A DNA stretch of 64,000 nt, taken from contig NC_134757.1 of the NCBI RefSeq assembly GCF_050436995.1, positions 1,810,501-1,874,500 of the forward strand, given 5' to 3'. A program made the translations under genes and the position numbers. Positions 1-13,800 of this stretch are shown one piece after another. A model generated the notes under the pieces. The model had not been told where the DNA came from and ran no database searches. It saw only the letters and a list, made by a program, of their open reading frames with translations. Origin of the DNA: Anticarsia gemmatalis. Its lineage: Eukaryota > Arthropoda > Insecta > Lepidoptera > Erebidae. Numbering within the stretch: position 1 is the first letter of the stretch; every line of letters starts with the position of its first letter.

Positions 1-290
1 GTAGGCAATGGCTTACCAAAATAATTAACAAAAGTTGTACCTACTTATTTTGAAGTTGAATCTATAACTGAAAGATCCATTGAAACAAAATTCCATCAAT
101 TATGAAGAGAAGCTGCTACATCGATCAAACTAAAGAACTTTTCTTACATCAGCGGTAGTTGGGAAGTAAGTAGTAGTCAACAATGTAATTCTTGTGTTTT
201 TTATGCCTTTGCTTGGAAGTTTCCGTGGTCATGGTGACTTTTATAGTGGTTTGAAATATTAGTTTACCATTGAGCCATGTTTAATCTGAT

Positions 291-410
291 TAACCCCCGT
301 TTTCTGAGGCACATTTAGCGGTAGTTTATCTATTCAATAGTGTCAAAACTCATATAAAAAAAACGCTATTAAATAGTTAAACTACCGCTAAATGTAGAAA
401 CCGGGGGTAA
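291..410. mobile_element. Short MITE with TAA target duplication
   Basis: The outer ends are inverted: ACCCCCG near the left edge and CGGGGGT at the right, each followed inward by a shared block read as CATTTAGCGGTAGTTTA in opposite orientations. The core runs from 294 to 407 and is flanked by TAA at 291-293 and 408-410. A 3 bp TAA duplication with terminal inverted repeats fits the PIF/Harbinger class of non-autonomous elements, but no transposase is present and the superfamily call is an inference. Confidence 0.6.
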
Positions 411-2633
411 ATGAAGTATACCAAAATGGAGCAAAGTATACCTTTGTATAGTTATAGTATATAATATCTGCAACAACAAATAAACTGTTTCTGGATCACA
501 TGAACTGTTTTCTCACCGGAAGTTTAGTCGCAACAGAATATAAAGCATTATAAACTTCAACAGTCCAACAAAAACACAAAACCGTACCAGAAACATCAAC
601 TTCAAATAACTTCGCGAACTGTGAAATGTAAAAAATCTTTAGCACATGGTATCTCGTCAAAATACAAGCTTATATAAATCATAATTGAATGGCGAACAAA
701 CACAGAATGTTGGCGTTCTTCCAAACTTACTTTATGGTGTATTTTTATAGTTTTTATGTGAACAATCTCTATGGAGATCAACTAAAGGCTCTCTAGTATC
801 TTATCTCGGAAATAGACTAAGACGAAAGGAATGTTTTTGATGATTGCCCTTTTAGCGGCTGTTTGTAGAGAAAAACAAATTATCATTTGCAAATGAATTA
901 CTTAAAGAATGTACAAAAAGTTTGTCTAAAAAATATCATTGTTTTTGTAAGGATATTTCACTTTTAATATTCTTTTATTGTCAAATTCAACAACAAGTTT
1001 CAAAACCTTATGTCTGAACAATAGTTATTATGAAAATGAGCCAAAACGTTGTATAATATTTGCATCAAAATTTTAAGTTTTTTAGAAAAATTAACCTGAA
1101 TGGTCAATAATTTGTAACGGATAGTCCTGTGTAATGATTTTTTGAAAACATTTTGCACAATGTGTATTGAGACTAAAGAAGTAAAGACATAATGCGTAAC
1201 GTGTGCTCTTGTATTTGCACAAATACTGACATGACAGTAAAATCAAAGTGAGTTGAATAAACAAAGGTAAAACGGCTACCGACCATGTAAGGAATTTGCA
1301 TCCAATCATGCGGTGAATTGTGCAAATAATAAGTCTTTGAAATGTGAGTTCCGGGTTTTCCAATGTTTTTAAAGGCACAATGTTTGTAATTTTTAAATAA
1401 ATAAAATGTGGGTTTTTTATGGAAAATATAAAAAAATACTTACTTTATCAATCAGCGACAATCAATCAAAACAAAGCTCTGTAAGGCAACGTCTCCGCAC
1501 TTCGTATAGGTGTAATTCAGTAATTAAGTACTTATAATCCTTTATCATTTAGTATTTAAAACAAATCTTTGGTAGTTCTAATAACTGTCATACACTCATA
1601 CCAGATTGTCCGTCAATTCAGACTCCACAAATCACGCGAAAGAAGAAAACTTATTTTCAAATTCAACGTCGTAAGGAATGTTAAGACACATAAAATCAGT
1701 TGTCTCCCTGTTTAGTTAAGTAGCAAAAATATAAAGTAAAGTAAGTAGCATAAATATCAACCTGCACTCATTGAGCAATACATACCTAATAAAAACCTTT
1801 AAAATATGCATATATAAGTATACTTAATACAAAAATATTTTTATTTCAATATTTTATGAGAACACTGACACATTTACAGTCCATGAACTAAATACTTAAC
1901 ATGATTTTAACATTATTATATTTAGGTTTTATGACTATACTTCCTCAGTCATAAATAAATGGATAATACTAAATTCCTCGTTTTTATGAGTGTAAAATTT
2001 TAGTACTTTTAAATATCTAGCTCTTGGGAAAAAAGTTTATTTACATATTTTTTAAAAACAAACGCTCTAAAGACCGACACACACCGAGAGACGTGTCTAA
2101 TAGTATATGGAAGTTATGTAGTATCTCATTCTGTGAACACATAGACAGGCATCGCCCACCCCATAAACTTCTACATATTTTATAATAAAATAGTTAAGTA
2201 AGGGCCTTTTATCTCTAGTATACTTATAGTTCAGAGTAGATCTTTTTACTTGCATCATTTACATCATGTTTGTTTAAATAAAAGCTTTTTATAAAAAGAA
2301 AAAGGTACACATTACGTATACGTTTACGCCTAACTGTCTACTATAGGAAAAGTTGGCACAGACTGGCACTGACATACGGGACAGATTTGGCACAGAATTT
2401 AATGGTGAACATTAATCTTGGAAGAAAAAATCAATATCCTTAAAACTACTTAACATACGTAGATGTCCTGATAACTATTAATTTAGTAATTGATTGTCTG
2501 TCAGACAATGCACAGCTGAAACTACTGAAGCATGAGGTTGTCATGTCATGTACATATATTCCTTAGAGAATGTAGAGGAGCGTTAAAAAAAGATTAATCG
2601 AAATTCCACCTCTATTAATAATAAAAATAAATT

Positions 2634-2815
2634 TAAGCCATTACTATCCCACTGTTGGGCAAGGGTCTTCTCCCGTAATGACGGAGAGGTTAGGCCTTGA
2701 GTCCACCACGCTGGTTAATTGCGAGTTGGGGACTTTGCATTCCCGCAAGAAATGTTTTAAAGAATTCTCAGGCATGCAAGTTTGCATCATTACGTTTTAC
2801 TTCTCCTCGAACGGA
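2634..2815 (+). repeat. LINE-like interspersed repeat, family A, copy 1
   Basis: This copy shares the blocks ACTGTTGGGCAAGGGTC, TTAGGCCTTGAGTCCACCAC and TTGGGGACTTTGCAT with copies near 15.1, 16.6, 38.2, 50.3 (reverse) and 61.9 kb (reverse). The family is also marked by a GGCATGCAAG segment. It looks like the 3' part of a non-LTR retrotransposon that is common in moth genomes; that class assignment comes from memory, whereas the internal repetition within this window is direct observation. Confidence 0.7.
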
Positions 2816-3584
2816 GTGAAATTCGGGCAAAGCCGAGGGTGGAAAACTGCTTGTATAAAAAATATCACGTGCTCTTATAGATTTCTATTCATGGTTTCTT
2901 ATCGTGGTACGATAAGTAGGGGCCAAAGTCTTAACTCTTCAGTATCCTGGCGCACTGCCCATCCCATTCAGTCAGAAGAGGGCGCTAGCATCGTAAAATA
3001 GCTTTTATTTATAGACTACCACTTGAATGGACTATATTTGCAACCCTTTAAACGTCAGAACCAGTTCGCAAATGAAGGACTTTAGTTGCGTGCAGATTTT
3101 GCTCCAGATATTATACTGTTTGGCTTTATATAATACTATTTTATATTTGCACATTTGTTAAGAAAGACAAGGTTAACTTACGGGGACGTGTTAATTATCC
3201 AACTTGAAATAAAATACAAAATAATACCTCAAAACGTACAGATTAAATAGGAAATCGAAAACTACTAGAATATGTATTTTTTTTTTATGAGTGATACTCC
3301 CATTACCAATATTGATTATTATCTAGTCCTGTATGTAGGCCTATAGGGCGTGTCAAGTCTACTGTATTAACGAAAAAGGTTTTTCATGTGATAAATAAGT
3401 ATGTAGAAGAAAAGTAGACAAATAAGCTTTAAACATGTTTACTTACCAAAGTGACAATAAGTGATTTAGCTCAAATGTTTTGTCGCCAAATAGACTACGA
3501 CCTTATTCATGTATTGCGTTAAATATTCACGAATCCTAAATGTGTGAATGTAAAAGTTTTTTAGGACTACGATGCGTGAATGTC

Positions 3585-3660
3585 CAGAGGGAGCGAATTC
3601 GCTGCGAATCGATTCGCGCGAGTTCGTTCGCGCGTTACCGAGATACTAGGCGCCCATTCA
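3585..3660. repeat. Cluster of short perfect palindromes
   Basis: Three adjacent self-complementary sequences stand out from AT-rich surroundings: GCGAATTCGC at 3593-3602, GCGAATCGATTCGC at 3604-3617, and a CGCGCGA / TTCGCGCG pair ending near 3634. GTCCAGA on the left and TCTGGAC on the right (about 3581-3670) are inverted relative to one another, so the whole may be a small transposon with ends near those motifs. No coding potential is seen. Confidence 0.5.
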
Positions 3661-4464
3661 CTCATCTGGACAAGGTCTAAAATATAAGCTTTTATGTCCA
3701 TTCAACAACGCTATTCAATCATACACTAGGGGTTACTAACAAAAGGTTATTAACCTTGAATACGTACTCGAAATCTTGAATTAATCCAACCCTTTCAGAT
3801 CTCAATACCCTTGTCCGTTGCCTTGCCCGTTGAGCTACTTTATAAAGAACACCTGTTTAATTCAAGGGGTATTTTTACCAGTAAAGTGCGACGACAAATA
3901 AATACAAGTAGGTCTTTTGAAAGGTGTATAGAACTCGTTTTTGGGGATTGAACCCTAAGTAGAGTATTATTAATGTTTGGTATTGGAATGGGAAGGTCAA
4001 AGTCGTAGGTATCTCGGATTCTGGGAGCGAAAGTCTTTACGAATTACAAGATTTCAAAAAAAATATTAACGGATAACAGACAAATCATTTTTCTACACGA
4101 ACATGAATACTGGTTAGGCTTGCTACACTCATTTTCGGATAGGCATGGTAGGTTCGGCAGTACTTATCGAAGAACTAAATCAACTCTACCGCCCGGCTGG
4201 GCCGATTATTGCCGATTCGAATATGTGTGTAACACGGTTTACTATCCCTCATTTACAAAAGGAGTCATAAGAAATAACTAACACAGGTATTGTCTTCTCT
4301 TGCGACAATAGTGTTGAGAACAAATTTTGTCACGATCGACAAGATCCTCGTAGGCCAGTAAATTATCTAATTAGCCGTGCGTGCTACGCAAGTGCTACGC
4401 GAGAGTTTCATTAGCCATTATAGACTAGGTAACTCACAATGAGCACTTAATTTTATTAGCAAAC

Positions 4465-4705
4465 TAGCTGACCCGCGCAACTTCGCTTGCGTCACATAAG
4501 AGAGAATGGGTCAAAAATTTCCCCGTTTTTGTAACATTTTTCACTGATACTCTGCTCCTATTGGTAGTAGCGTGATGATATATAGCCTATAACCTTTCTC
4601 GATAAATGGACTATCTAACACTGAAATAATTTTTCAAATCGGACCAGTAGTTCCTGAGATTAGCGCGTTCAAACAAACAAACAAACAAACAAACAAACTC
4701 TTCAG
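4465..4705 (+). repeat. LINE 3' tail with (CAAA)n microsatellite
   Basis: Starts near CTAGCTGACCCGCGCAACTT and continues to a run of CAAA units at about 4670-4698, then an AT-rich end containing TTTATAATATTATTAG. A relative with the phrase TTTATAATATTAGTAGGA occurs at 16.2-16.3 kb. The organisation (fixed 3' region, simple repeat tail) is typical of a truncated non-LTR retrotransposon. The lineage is not certain. Confidence 0.6.
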
Positions 4706-7700
4706 CTTTATAATATTATTAGTATATTAGTATAGATAATTTATATTTATAGCCACCATTAATTATATTGTTGAGCTATTTGTCAATAATGTATTTATTG
4801 AATTTATGAGGTCGTTATACTAAGTAGTTTTATTGCGAGATTATCGTAAATGATTTATTTGATGTGATGTCACGATATTAACAGAAAGAAACTGTGTTTT
4901 GATAAAAGACTTGGAGTCTAAGTAGGTATTAAATATTTATGAATCTAGATCTTATAAACACAAACATTTGAGTGATTAATTCATCGCTTTTATTCGAGAA
5001 TTCAAGAAACGTCAAAACTGCTTGAATAAACGGCCCTACTTTTCATTTAAACATTTCAGTCGTTAAAGTTAAAAAAGAAAATCTAACATATACAACTATG
5101 TACACAGTTGTAGCTATAACAATAATATTAAACTGTCGAGAGCTCGTAAAAACATGACAGTACGACAGTTTAACTTATACAAACAAGCACATTTTATAGT
5201 AGTGTTACTCAAAAGATAGAGATCTATCACACAATTATGGTCACACTATTACCAGCTAGGTATAAAAGTAAACAAACTAGCTGCCGATGACATGACGGAC
5301 TCAGGGATGACGCTCTTAAAACTAAGTATTACATTGACGAGGTCCCACCTTCAGTGTATTTTCCTTTATTTTAAAGTGCACCCTTTAACACTTCTTATCT
5401 CGCGAGGACTAATACAAGTTTACCAGCGGCAAATAAACAAAGCACAACCAAACCCGGAACAACGATAAATTAATCACCCTTAACTATTCCATGTGAAAAT
5501 CAACTTTACCAAGGATGTTGCCAATCTGAACTCCTTAATGTTTAGTATAATTATAGCACTTGGTCAGCATAGCTCATGGCGTAACTATACTATAATTCTA
5601 GAAGAAACTCTTTTCTCGCATTATCCTGACAGTTTTTTTTTTATTTTTTACTTACTTGAGTGAGCAAATATAACATTGCACTACGTATTTATCGTGTATT
5701 AGCAAGTACATGTTATATTTGAAGTATGTTGTTTGTCGCACGTAATTGAGAATCAATGCGACAAGGGCTGTAGATTAATTGCCTCTGACGTAATGACACT
5801 ACATCACACCAAACAATATGGTGGGTGGAACCCTCTAGAAATTTCACCAAACATTAGATATGGTTCACAACAAAAACAATAAAAATAAGAACTTTAAAAG
5901 TATTCGAAGCTACAAAGCAAAATAGCTGGGATTCGTTTACCATTTAAATTAAGGATTGAATATCTACTTTGTTAACAATATAGAGTTTAAAATTTCGAAG
6001 TTTAAAGCTTCTTTCGATAAATTGTCTATAATGTAATGAATGTTTCAAAAGAAGCTTTTAAGGATGTTTCTTGCGCTTGATTTTTTTTTATGTAGGTACA
6101 AGGGTTTAAACAAGGAAAGTATGTTTACATTTTTGTGGTGACTGTACTCGTGAAAATGACTAATGTGTGATGTTACGTAATCATTATTTTGTTGTATGTT
6201 ACGAAGCACTTTACGTAGGTTTATACAGGTTTCTTCTACGCATTGCACTAATAGAACAAAATTTGTACATCAAGACTCTATTACTACTATTTTGTTTTAA
6301 CTACAGCGAAAATTTCCCTCGAAGTAAACTTCGAGCTATTCGATTTTTTCAATTAAGAAATCTCTTAAGATAAACTTGGAGATAAAGCTAAAATAGCTGA
6401 TTAACAATTAACAAAATACAATAGTTACTCGTTAAATAAATCGCAATCAAGTTGTAAGGCAAGTGGTAGTCTCTGCCTTCTTAGTTGGCCTTACAGAAGT
6501 CCGTCCTCAGAGGACCGTCGTTGCCAATGACCTTTCAAGAACAAGAACGTTTTTATTTATGTAAATATAACACTTAATAACAGCTATACTTTGTGCTTGA
6601 GTGAAGCGATTCTAAAACCGAAGTCACGTCGGCAAGTGTTAAACAAATTGTCATTATTTACACGAAACCTTTTTACAAGGAGACTCGTTCAAGATTTTTG
6701 TTTATGGCGACGTTTCTTCTGCTACAAGAGTAAATATGGTTCAATAATTCTCACCAATATTATTTTAAATGTCCGGATATAGAAATCGGCCACGGCAGCC
6801 AGTTTAATGAAACTGGCAAGTTTTCCCCACCTTTAGCTTTTCACAATTACAGAGAACTTATTTTTTAAGGCTAAGTTATTAATTTTTGAAACAAATTTCT
6901 ATACTTCAGGAGTCATGGTAAGTAGGTACCGTCTAACGACGGAGTCCGCTTTCCTGCTAATAGCTAGGCTTATAAAACGGAAGATACAGCGGAGTTATAG
7001 TGGAAAAACACAATGAGTTTACGCATTTCATTCACGTTCCAAAAAAATCTAACCTAAATGCAAAAACTGTTTGTAAACAGTTCATAGTCGTAGTGCCGAC
7101 ATCTCACACATCTATGCTGCGGGAAGCGAGATCAATACATTTATAATGTTTATTAAATATTCATATGATCTATGTTCTCTGATGGCTGAACGCCAGAACA
7201 TTTATCAATTGATACGATTAATATAACGTTTAGTCATCATTCCGTACTACTTATTCCTACGTAAACAGTTCGAAAATATCGACCATCAGATATAAGATAC
7301 GATTTTAAGATTTCATTCAGTTTTAAGTGCAAAGATAGATAGCTGATTTATTGATAGTAAAGAGCAGAGAAGTACAACAAAACATTTACTAAAAACTTTT
7401 TATTTATTTAATTTTTTTTACGAGTAGTCTCTAGTACTTATCTACGCGTCTATATCCATTTACGCTCATTTAAACTTTGTTAATGGTAACTAGAATCCCT
7501 TTAAAACAACCTACAAGTATACTTTGGAAGAACGTAGCTTCGGTAATTCTAAACAACAGAATTGAGAAAAAGAGAAAAGAAAGAGCTTGGTCAGGCTTTT
7601 CTAAACTACAGAAGCAAAGGAAAAACATCTACGATAGTTGATATACCGCAATCGTAATGCCAAATCAATGTGAATACGTCTTAAATATAATAGACAATGG

Positions 7701-9174
7701 ATTTGCTGTGATTCTGCGATAAAACAATCAAAATACGACCAAAACATAGTCATTATGTCCGCCATTACGGTCCATCAAATCACAAGCCATTACTAGCAAC
7801 ACCCTTTTTCCGATAAACTATTAACTTTTCCTTTACCCATGATTTTTTATAACAACTCATGCATTTTCATTACTAATCGCGTGAAAGGAAAATGTTATGT
7901 TTTGAAGGCTCGCCTTGTCCGCCATGTTTGATTGGTAGTTTTATAAAAAGCTTGATAATGGTTTCATTTTACATAGGTACTAAATTAATAATATTCAATG
8001 TAAAAATGCTGCACCTCTTCCATTTACCTCCAGACTCTTCGGTTACTAAGTAGTTATCGCTGACCATTATTTTAAGGTCGTGAGTAGAGCAGAAAATAAG
8101 TGTCTTAATTTGACTTATAATATGACGCATTGATGTTTTGTCGAATAAGTCAATGATGCTGTTTTGAAATTGACACAGATACGTTAATAATTTCATTTCA
8201 TATTTGTTTGGAACGTTATGTTAGTTAAATCTTTTTAAATTGTAATCAAAAATCACTTCTCTCAGATTGTTGTTACCTTCCTAAGGATGAGTTAGTGTGA
8301 ATGGAATAAAAGTAAGTAGCATCTCATATTATACCTAAAAGATACTAAAGATAGGTAAATACGTAGTTGTATAAATAACTCTTGGAACTAATCTCAGTGC
8401 GCAAACACGACACACACAGATCCAGAGCATTACTAATAACAACAAATATTTATTTACGATATTACCAAGTACAAATTGGTCACAGTGGTGGACGCACGTC
8501 ACCGTATCAGTTTGTAATCGCAACTAACGCAAAGACACAGGATAAAAGAAAGTTATGGTTTCGAAACCGTAAAATAAATGCATAATTAAGTTTTAAAGGC
8601 GATTTACTTGTCTACATACTTAGTAGAGCCTAGATTGGTACGATTTTAATAAATAATTAACTAAGTATGCTAATGATTCTGTGTGTTTACGGAATTAAGT
8701 AGCTGCATCAGACAGACCACCTTCAGTTACATAAGCTCGTGGATCACTGATGTTCTTAACTCTGAATTTTGTATACCCCCGCCAACCGCGTAACTTGCAT
8801 AGAAGGTTCTCTATTAAGTCATCGGTTTTCAGTAATCAGGTCTTCATAAAAAATTTGATGATCGTCAGTAGTGGTAACAAATCACTCCATAGCTATTGAC
8901 CATTTTTGTACGTAAACTTCATCAGCGCTACTAAAATGCAATTTTCTTTCAGGTAAATAAGTATGAGACGCTTGCTGCGTCTGAATAGATAGGTACATGG
9001 TGTAGAAAACGGTTCTATTGTAAGGAAAAGTCCAAGGCTTTGAAGAATAAAGGAAACAAAAACATTACTTGGAAGGCGAAAAAAATAGCTACGTGACAGT
9101 TGGAATTATGTACTCTATTGTCTGTTCCTGTAATCCGTTTTAATAGACTGGTATCGACTTGGAAGCAGAGTTTT

Positions 9175-9245
9175 AGGCCGATCCCACATTAGACGTGCAC
9201 GTTTCTCGGGCGTCAGCGAAGCGCCTAATGTGCGGGAAGTCTTAA
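9175..9245. repeat. Small inverted-repeat element (tentative)
   Basis: CCCACATTAG at about 9183 and CCTAATGTGCGGG at about 9222 are near-complementary and enclose about 30 bp. The layout is that of a tiny MITE or a decayed transposon end, but no target duplication could be made out. Confidence 0.3.
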
Positions 9246-10649
9246 GAGCATGACAATGATTTAAAGCGTAATTAAATATTTAATTACGTGTAGTATATAG
9301 ACATTAAGCTTTTAAAAATCATTAAGTAGGAACTATAATAAAAAATAACATCGTTTAACTTTCAAATAAATGCTACTCGAGTAATTGTTTTTATTAAATT
9401 TTATTAGCTTTCCGAGTAACGTCACGAAATTTTACAATGTTGAAATCGGTCAAAGAGAAAACGGTAATAAACGTGAGTAATTAACGACGTGTAAAGCTGT
9501 TAAAGGGTTTCAGAGAATTCAGAGACACCATAAAGTGATTAACGAGAACATTATCTTTCCGACCCTGGCACTTCACTTGGTTATTTCAATGCTCATTTAC
9601 AAACATCATTATGGTCGGACGTCCTAAATTTTTCAGTGATAAAACAAAGCCTATAGCAAAACTCTCTATTTTTTTATATAGATGCATAAATCTCTTTTGT
9701 TTTCATTTCAGTTTTTAAATTAATGTAATCAACCTGAAGGTTATAAACGCGCAAAATTGAAATATCGACTATTCAGGCTAAAGTCAACAGGCACGATATT
9801 TAAATTTAGAGCGTTTTGCTGTTACTCAGTATTAACAAAATGCTCGTGAGTACGCAGTCTTGCACGCGCAGCGACGTTATCACTCGTACGTATTATACCT
9901 ATATACAGTGATTTTTAGATATTATTAAGATTTCTAAGATATTGAAAATTAGAAACTTCCTGAAATAAATGATGATAGTTGGGGGTTGGTCTGTTATTTC
10001 TGTTACCATACACCGAGCATTTTATCGAATTCCTGAAAGATTTCCTACAGAAATTATGAAAACAGAATAACTACAGCGTTATTTTCGACATACCATTCTG
10101 TTTATATTACTTTTTAGGCTAGTCCTATGGGAATAAGGCGATAAATTATGCATGGTTGGTCCATGTCTATCTTTATTTAAAAAAATGCGTTTAACGCCAT
10201 CTAGATTATAACAACACTACTATTAATAACAAATATGCATGTGCTGCCATCTTTTAGTAGCTAAGGTAACATCTGACCATAGACACAAACCAGTTCGTTC
10301 TCAACTTCGTGTTTGCAAGATGGAGATTTTATGAAAAATAATAAAATTTCATTTATTTCCGTAACAAACTGAATTGATTCTATAAATTTCATTCGACAAG
10401 ATTTTATATGAAACTTGATAAATAAAATAATAGAAACCTACTATTTCATTACCTGCTATTTTGTCTATGCCTTGCTCTATTATTTTGCGCCTGCGCTCTT
10501 GATGGTCTACGCGACGTACCTAAAATCATTTTGTGGAAAATTTGAAGTTTGTTGTTATTTGTGACAACTTATAATTCATAATTATTTATGAAAGCTTCGT
10601 GCTAATTACCATTCCAGGCGCGGGGCAGGATTTCACTGTGGTGGTTAGC

Positions 10650-10821
10650 CTGGATGCGTTCAGACACTATACTTCGAGCGGTGTACGGTAGCCATCTTGG
10701 AATCGAACAAAGCTTCAGATGTGTAGTTTGTCTGTTTATCAATAATTTTTGTGCATTTTCTTGTAAATAGTTTGTATGTTTAGGATATGTACGGAACGTT
10801 CGTCCATATGTGTAAATAGCT
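10650..10821 (+). promoter_or_regulatory. CNOT3 promoter / 5' UTR region
   Basis: The 170 bp before the CNOT3 start are richer in CpG than the upstream intergenic DNA. They contain TAGCCATCTTGGAA at about 10687, a YY1-like core (GCCATCTTG) often found near transcription starts of housekeeping genes. The start codon follows at 10822 in the context AGCTATGG. No TATA box is obvious. The exact transcription start cannot be read from sequence. Confidence 0.4.
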
Positions 10822-13800
10822 ATGGCTGCGACAAGGAAATTACAAGGTAATTTGTTATGTTATCAGGTTAGAGATTGATTGACCCCAACCGATGTAGGTA
10901 CGTGTTCTAGAGCATTATTGTCAATTGATGAGACCTCTGGCATACTGGAGCCACTGAAGGCGAGCAGAATATGTGAAACGTGTATCAGTTACACGCGTAC
11001 AGAACGTAACGCGTACAGGTGGTCGGTAAAACTTGACAAACTGCCGCGTTACTTAGTATTTGTAGTACTACGAACACTATTTTATTGTTATTCAATGACA
11101 AACATCGATAATTAGCGGTCTTATCGGCCCTACCCCCAATATTCATTACGAAAAAGTGAAAAATCCACTTGTTATTGAAGAATACTTTGGTGAAACAGGT
11201 TTTTTGCATTGAAGTGGCTATGTGGTTTTCAGGTGAAATAGACAGGTGTTTAAAAAAGGTAACGGAGGGTGTAGAAACATTCGATGACATCTGGCAAAAG
11301 GTACACAATGCGACGAACAGTAACCAAAAGGAGAAGTATGAGGCAGACCTCAAGAAGGAGATCAAAAAGCTTCAGAGGCTACGGGATCAGATCAAGTCGT
11401 GGATCGCCTCCGGGGAGATTAAGGATAAGAGTACACTTTTAGAATATAGGAAACTAATAGAAACAGTGAGTACCAAACCACCTCCTATTATTTATATTAT
11501 ACTTATTGAAGACATGTAGTGAAACCTTATGGCTAATTATGGTCCCATATGATTGTATTACAAGCCTAGATACACAAACATACTGTTATTGACATTTACA
11601 ATAGTTTACACAGAAGTTTTCATACATGAAGTGTTTACTGAACATGTGGAATTAATCCAGATGTTTGCTTTTCACTCTGATTCTATGTGTAAAACATAGT
11701 ACTCTAACTTTCTTATTAGGTTTTTTACAAAAACATTATTTTCCTATAATTTATCCAAGTCATAGACAAGGCATTTTGTTATACTACCCCATATTGGAAC
11801 ATCAGAAACATATGCTCTATACCCTCATTATTTATTTTATTCTAGGGAAAAGTTTTATGTTAGAAACTTAGGTTAATTTACTAACTTTCACTTAAAAGTA
11901 TTTTACATACTTTTAAACTGTGCTTAACTTTTATAAAAGTTATTTTCAACAGTTGTGAAGTGTTTTAGTGTAATGAATGTACATGAAATATTGCAAGGGA
12001 GTGATATTGTAACTTGTGTGGACTTTGTGAAAGACATGGTGTATGAATTGTATGACCAAGAAAATAAGGTAAAACTGTTTCTTAAACTACATTGTAAGGG
12101 AAAGTTTTACAAGAAATTACTTACGTACCTACTAAACAACTCGAGTGATTTATTGAAAAAAGCAATTCCGTAACGAAATTACAATGTGCTTCGACATGTG
12201 TCTGTACATGATCCGCTAAAACTCAACATACTTCATTAAATTTCTAATTCCTTTATAGAAGGATCTCAAATAACATGCTTGTTCTGAGTGCCAGCCAAAA
12301 TAACCTCTAGTTTATGTCACAACTACCCACAAACTAAAATAAAAATTGAAAATTTTCAATTTATAACCACATGTGATCTGATTCCCGTTCCACCAAAAAG
12401 TCTGTATACACTGTTATAATTTCCATTATAATTCTTATTGCATCTTTTGATGCTGCCTTTGGTGTAGAATGTAGAAAGTTATATAAAAAAAATGGCTCAG
12501 TTTTATATGTTGTGCGAGATTGACACTTTAATTTAAAGAACTTTTAACAATGTTTTTGTAGAGTTAAAGGGATTCCTTTACAGATTCTAATTATAGAAGT
12601 ATTGGCAATCTATTAATTAAAAATATTCATATAATATTCAAATATTCATCCACATGCTCTCCATGCTTATTTACGCATCCCTATAAAATATTTTCTCTTA
12701 CGATTATGATTCCAAATACTTGATATAATTTTATCAAATAAAAGACTTTAAAAGATCTAGTAATTAGCCTGGTATAGTTCGAACAATAACTATTCACTGT
12801 CAAACTTTCTTATATATAACTGTAGTATTTAATAAATATAACTTCGACTCCTGTATGACAAGATGTATGGATGTGAATGAGGCAAGGGGACTTTTTAAGG
12901 ATTGTACTAAGGGGAGTTCTTTGCCTTTCCCTATGGGAAAAAGGTGTGATATTATGTATATATGAAACTTAAACTACAGTCTATCATATTTGTGCCTATA
13001 CAATTTGAGTAGCATCTTATAATGAGCACCTGTTATTCACACAATGGCATTCTCTTATCAAATACCACCATTGCATTTATTTCTTTTGTAATATTGTTCA
13101 ATGGATTCTCTTTTAGTACAGGTGTTTAGATTATAGTAGGCAAACTGGTGATATTTTTAAAAAAGTACTTGGATGTTGATGGCTGCAAACTTAACTCTCT
13201 AAAACTACTAACATTCAGAATCTATGATTAGAGTAAGTAATGAATATAGATTAAACAAATATTTGTTCTGTATGGGAATCAAACCCACAATAATTGATTC
13301 AGTAGTAGTATATTAACTGTTCAACCACAGGCTATGTCATAAAGTCACAAAATTAGTTTTACCAATTCAATATAATATTTTTACAGATTTAGGTAAATAT
13401 TTGTGCTATGTGGGAATCAAACCCACTACTTATATTGATAATGCAAACAACAGCTGTGATAACTAACCACATAGAATTATAAAAATATCCTTATTATGTT
13501 TCATAATATTATATGGATGTGTGTACAGTAAGTCTTGCAGTAGATAGGCATATAATAATATGGTTATTCAAGATGTATGTATGTATGTATGTATGTGATG
13601 AACTCTGCCTATCACTGTTGTATAAAAGCGTGATGTTTTGCATTAGTACTGTAAGTTATCTTTCCACAATCATATGTTATAATCGCTTATCTATGTGTTA
13701 ACTCGTATTTTGTATTGTAAGGACCTTCGTCGTCGTTTCCTTACGAAAGCACTCATTTCTATATTCTGTTTCTTTCTATGAAACTATGAAAGTGAAGTAG

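Larger units (their letters stand above)
1..10600. other. Intergenic region upstream of CNOT3
   Basis: About 10.6 kb of AT-rich DNA in which I recognise no protein-coding exon on either strand. Open frames here are short, low in complexity and lack protein family signatures. What can be named are interspersed repeats, listed separately: a short inverted-repeat element near 0.3 kb, a LINE-like fragment near 2.7 kb, a palindrome cluster near 3.6 kb, a LINE tail with a CAAA microsatellite near 4.5 kb, and a small inverted repeat near 9.2 kb. A weak gene with short exons could be missed by eye. Confidence 0.6.

Noticed and set aside
1091..1378. 95-codon minus-strand open frame ending next to a possible splice donor (TCAG then GTTAAT)
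   Set aside because: No domain, no matching neighbouring exon, and frames of this length are expected by chance in 64 kb of six-frame sequence. A chemoreceptor-like exon cannot be excluded but is unsupported.
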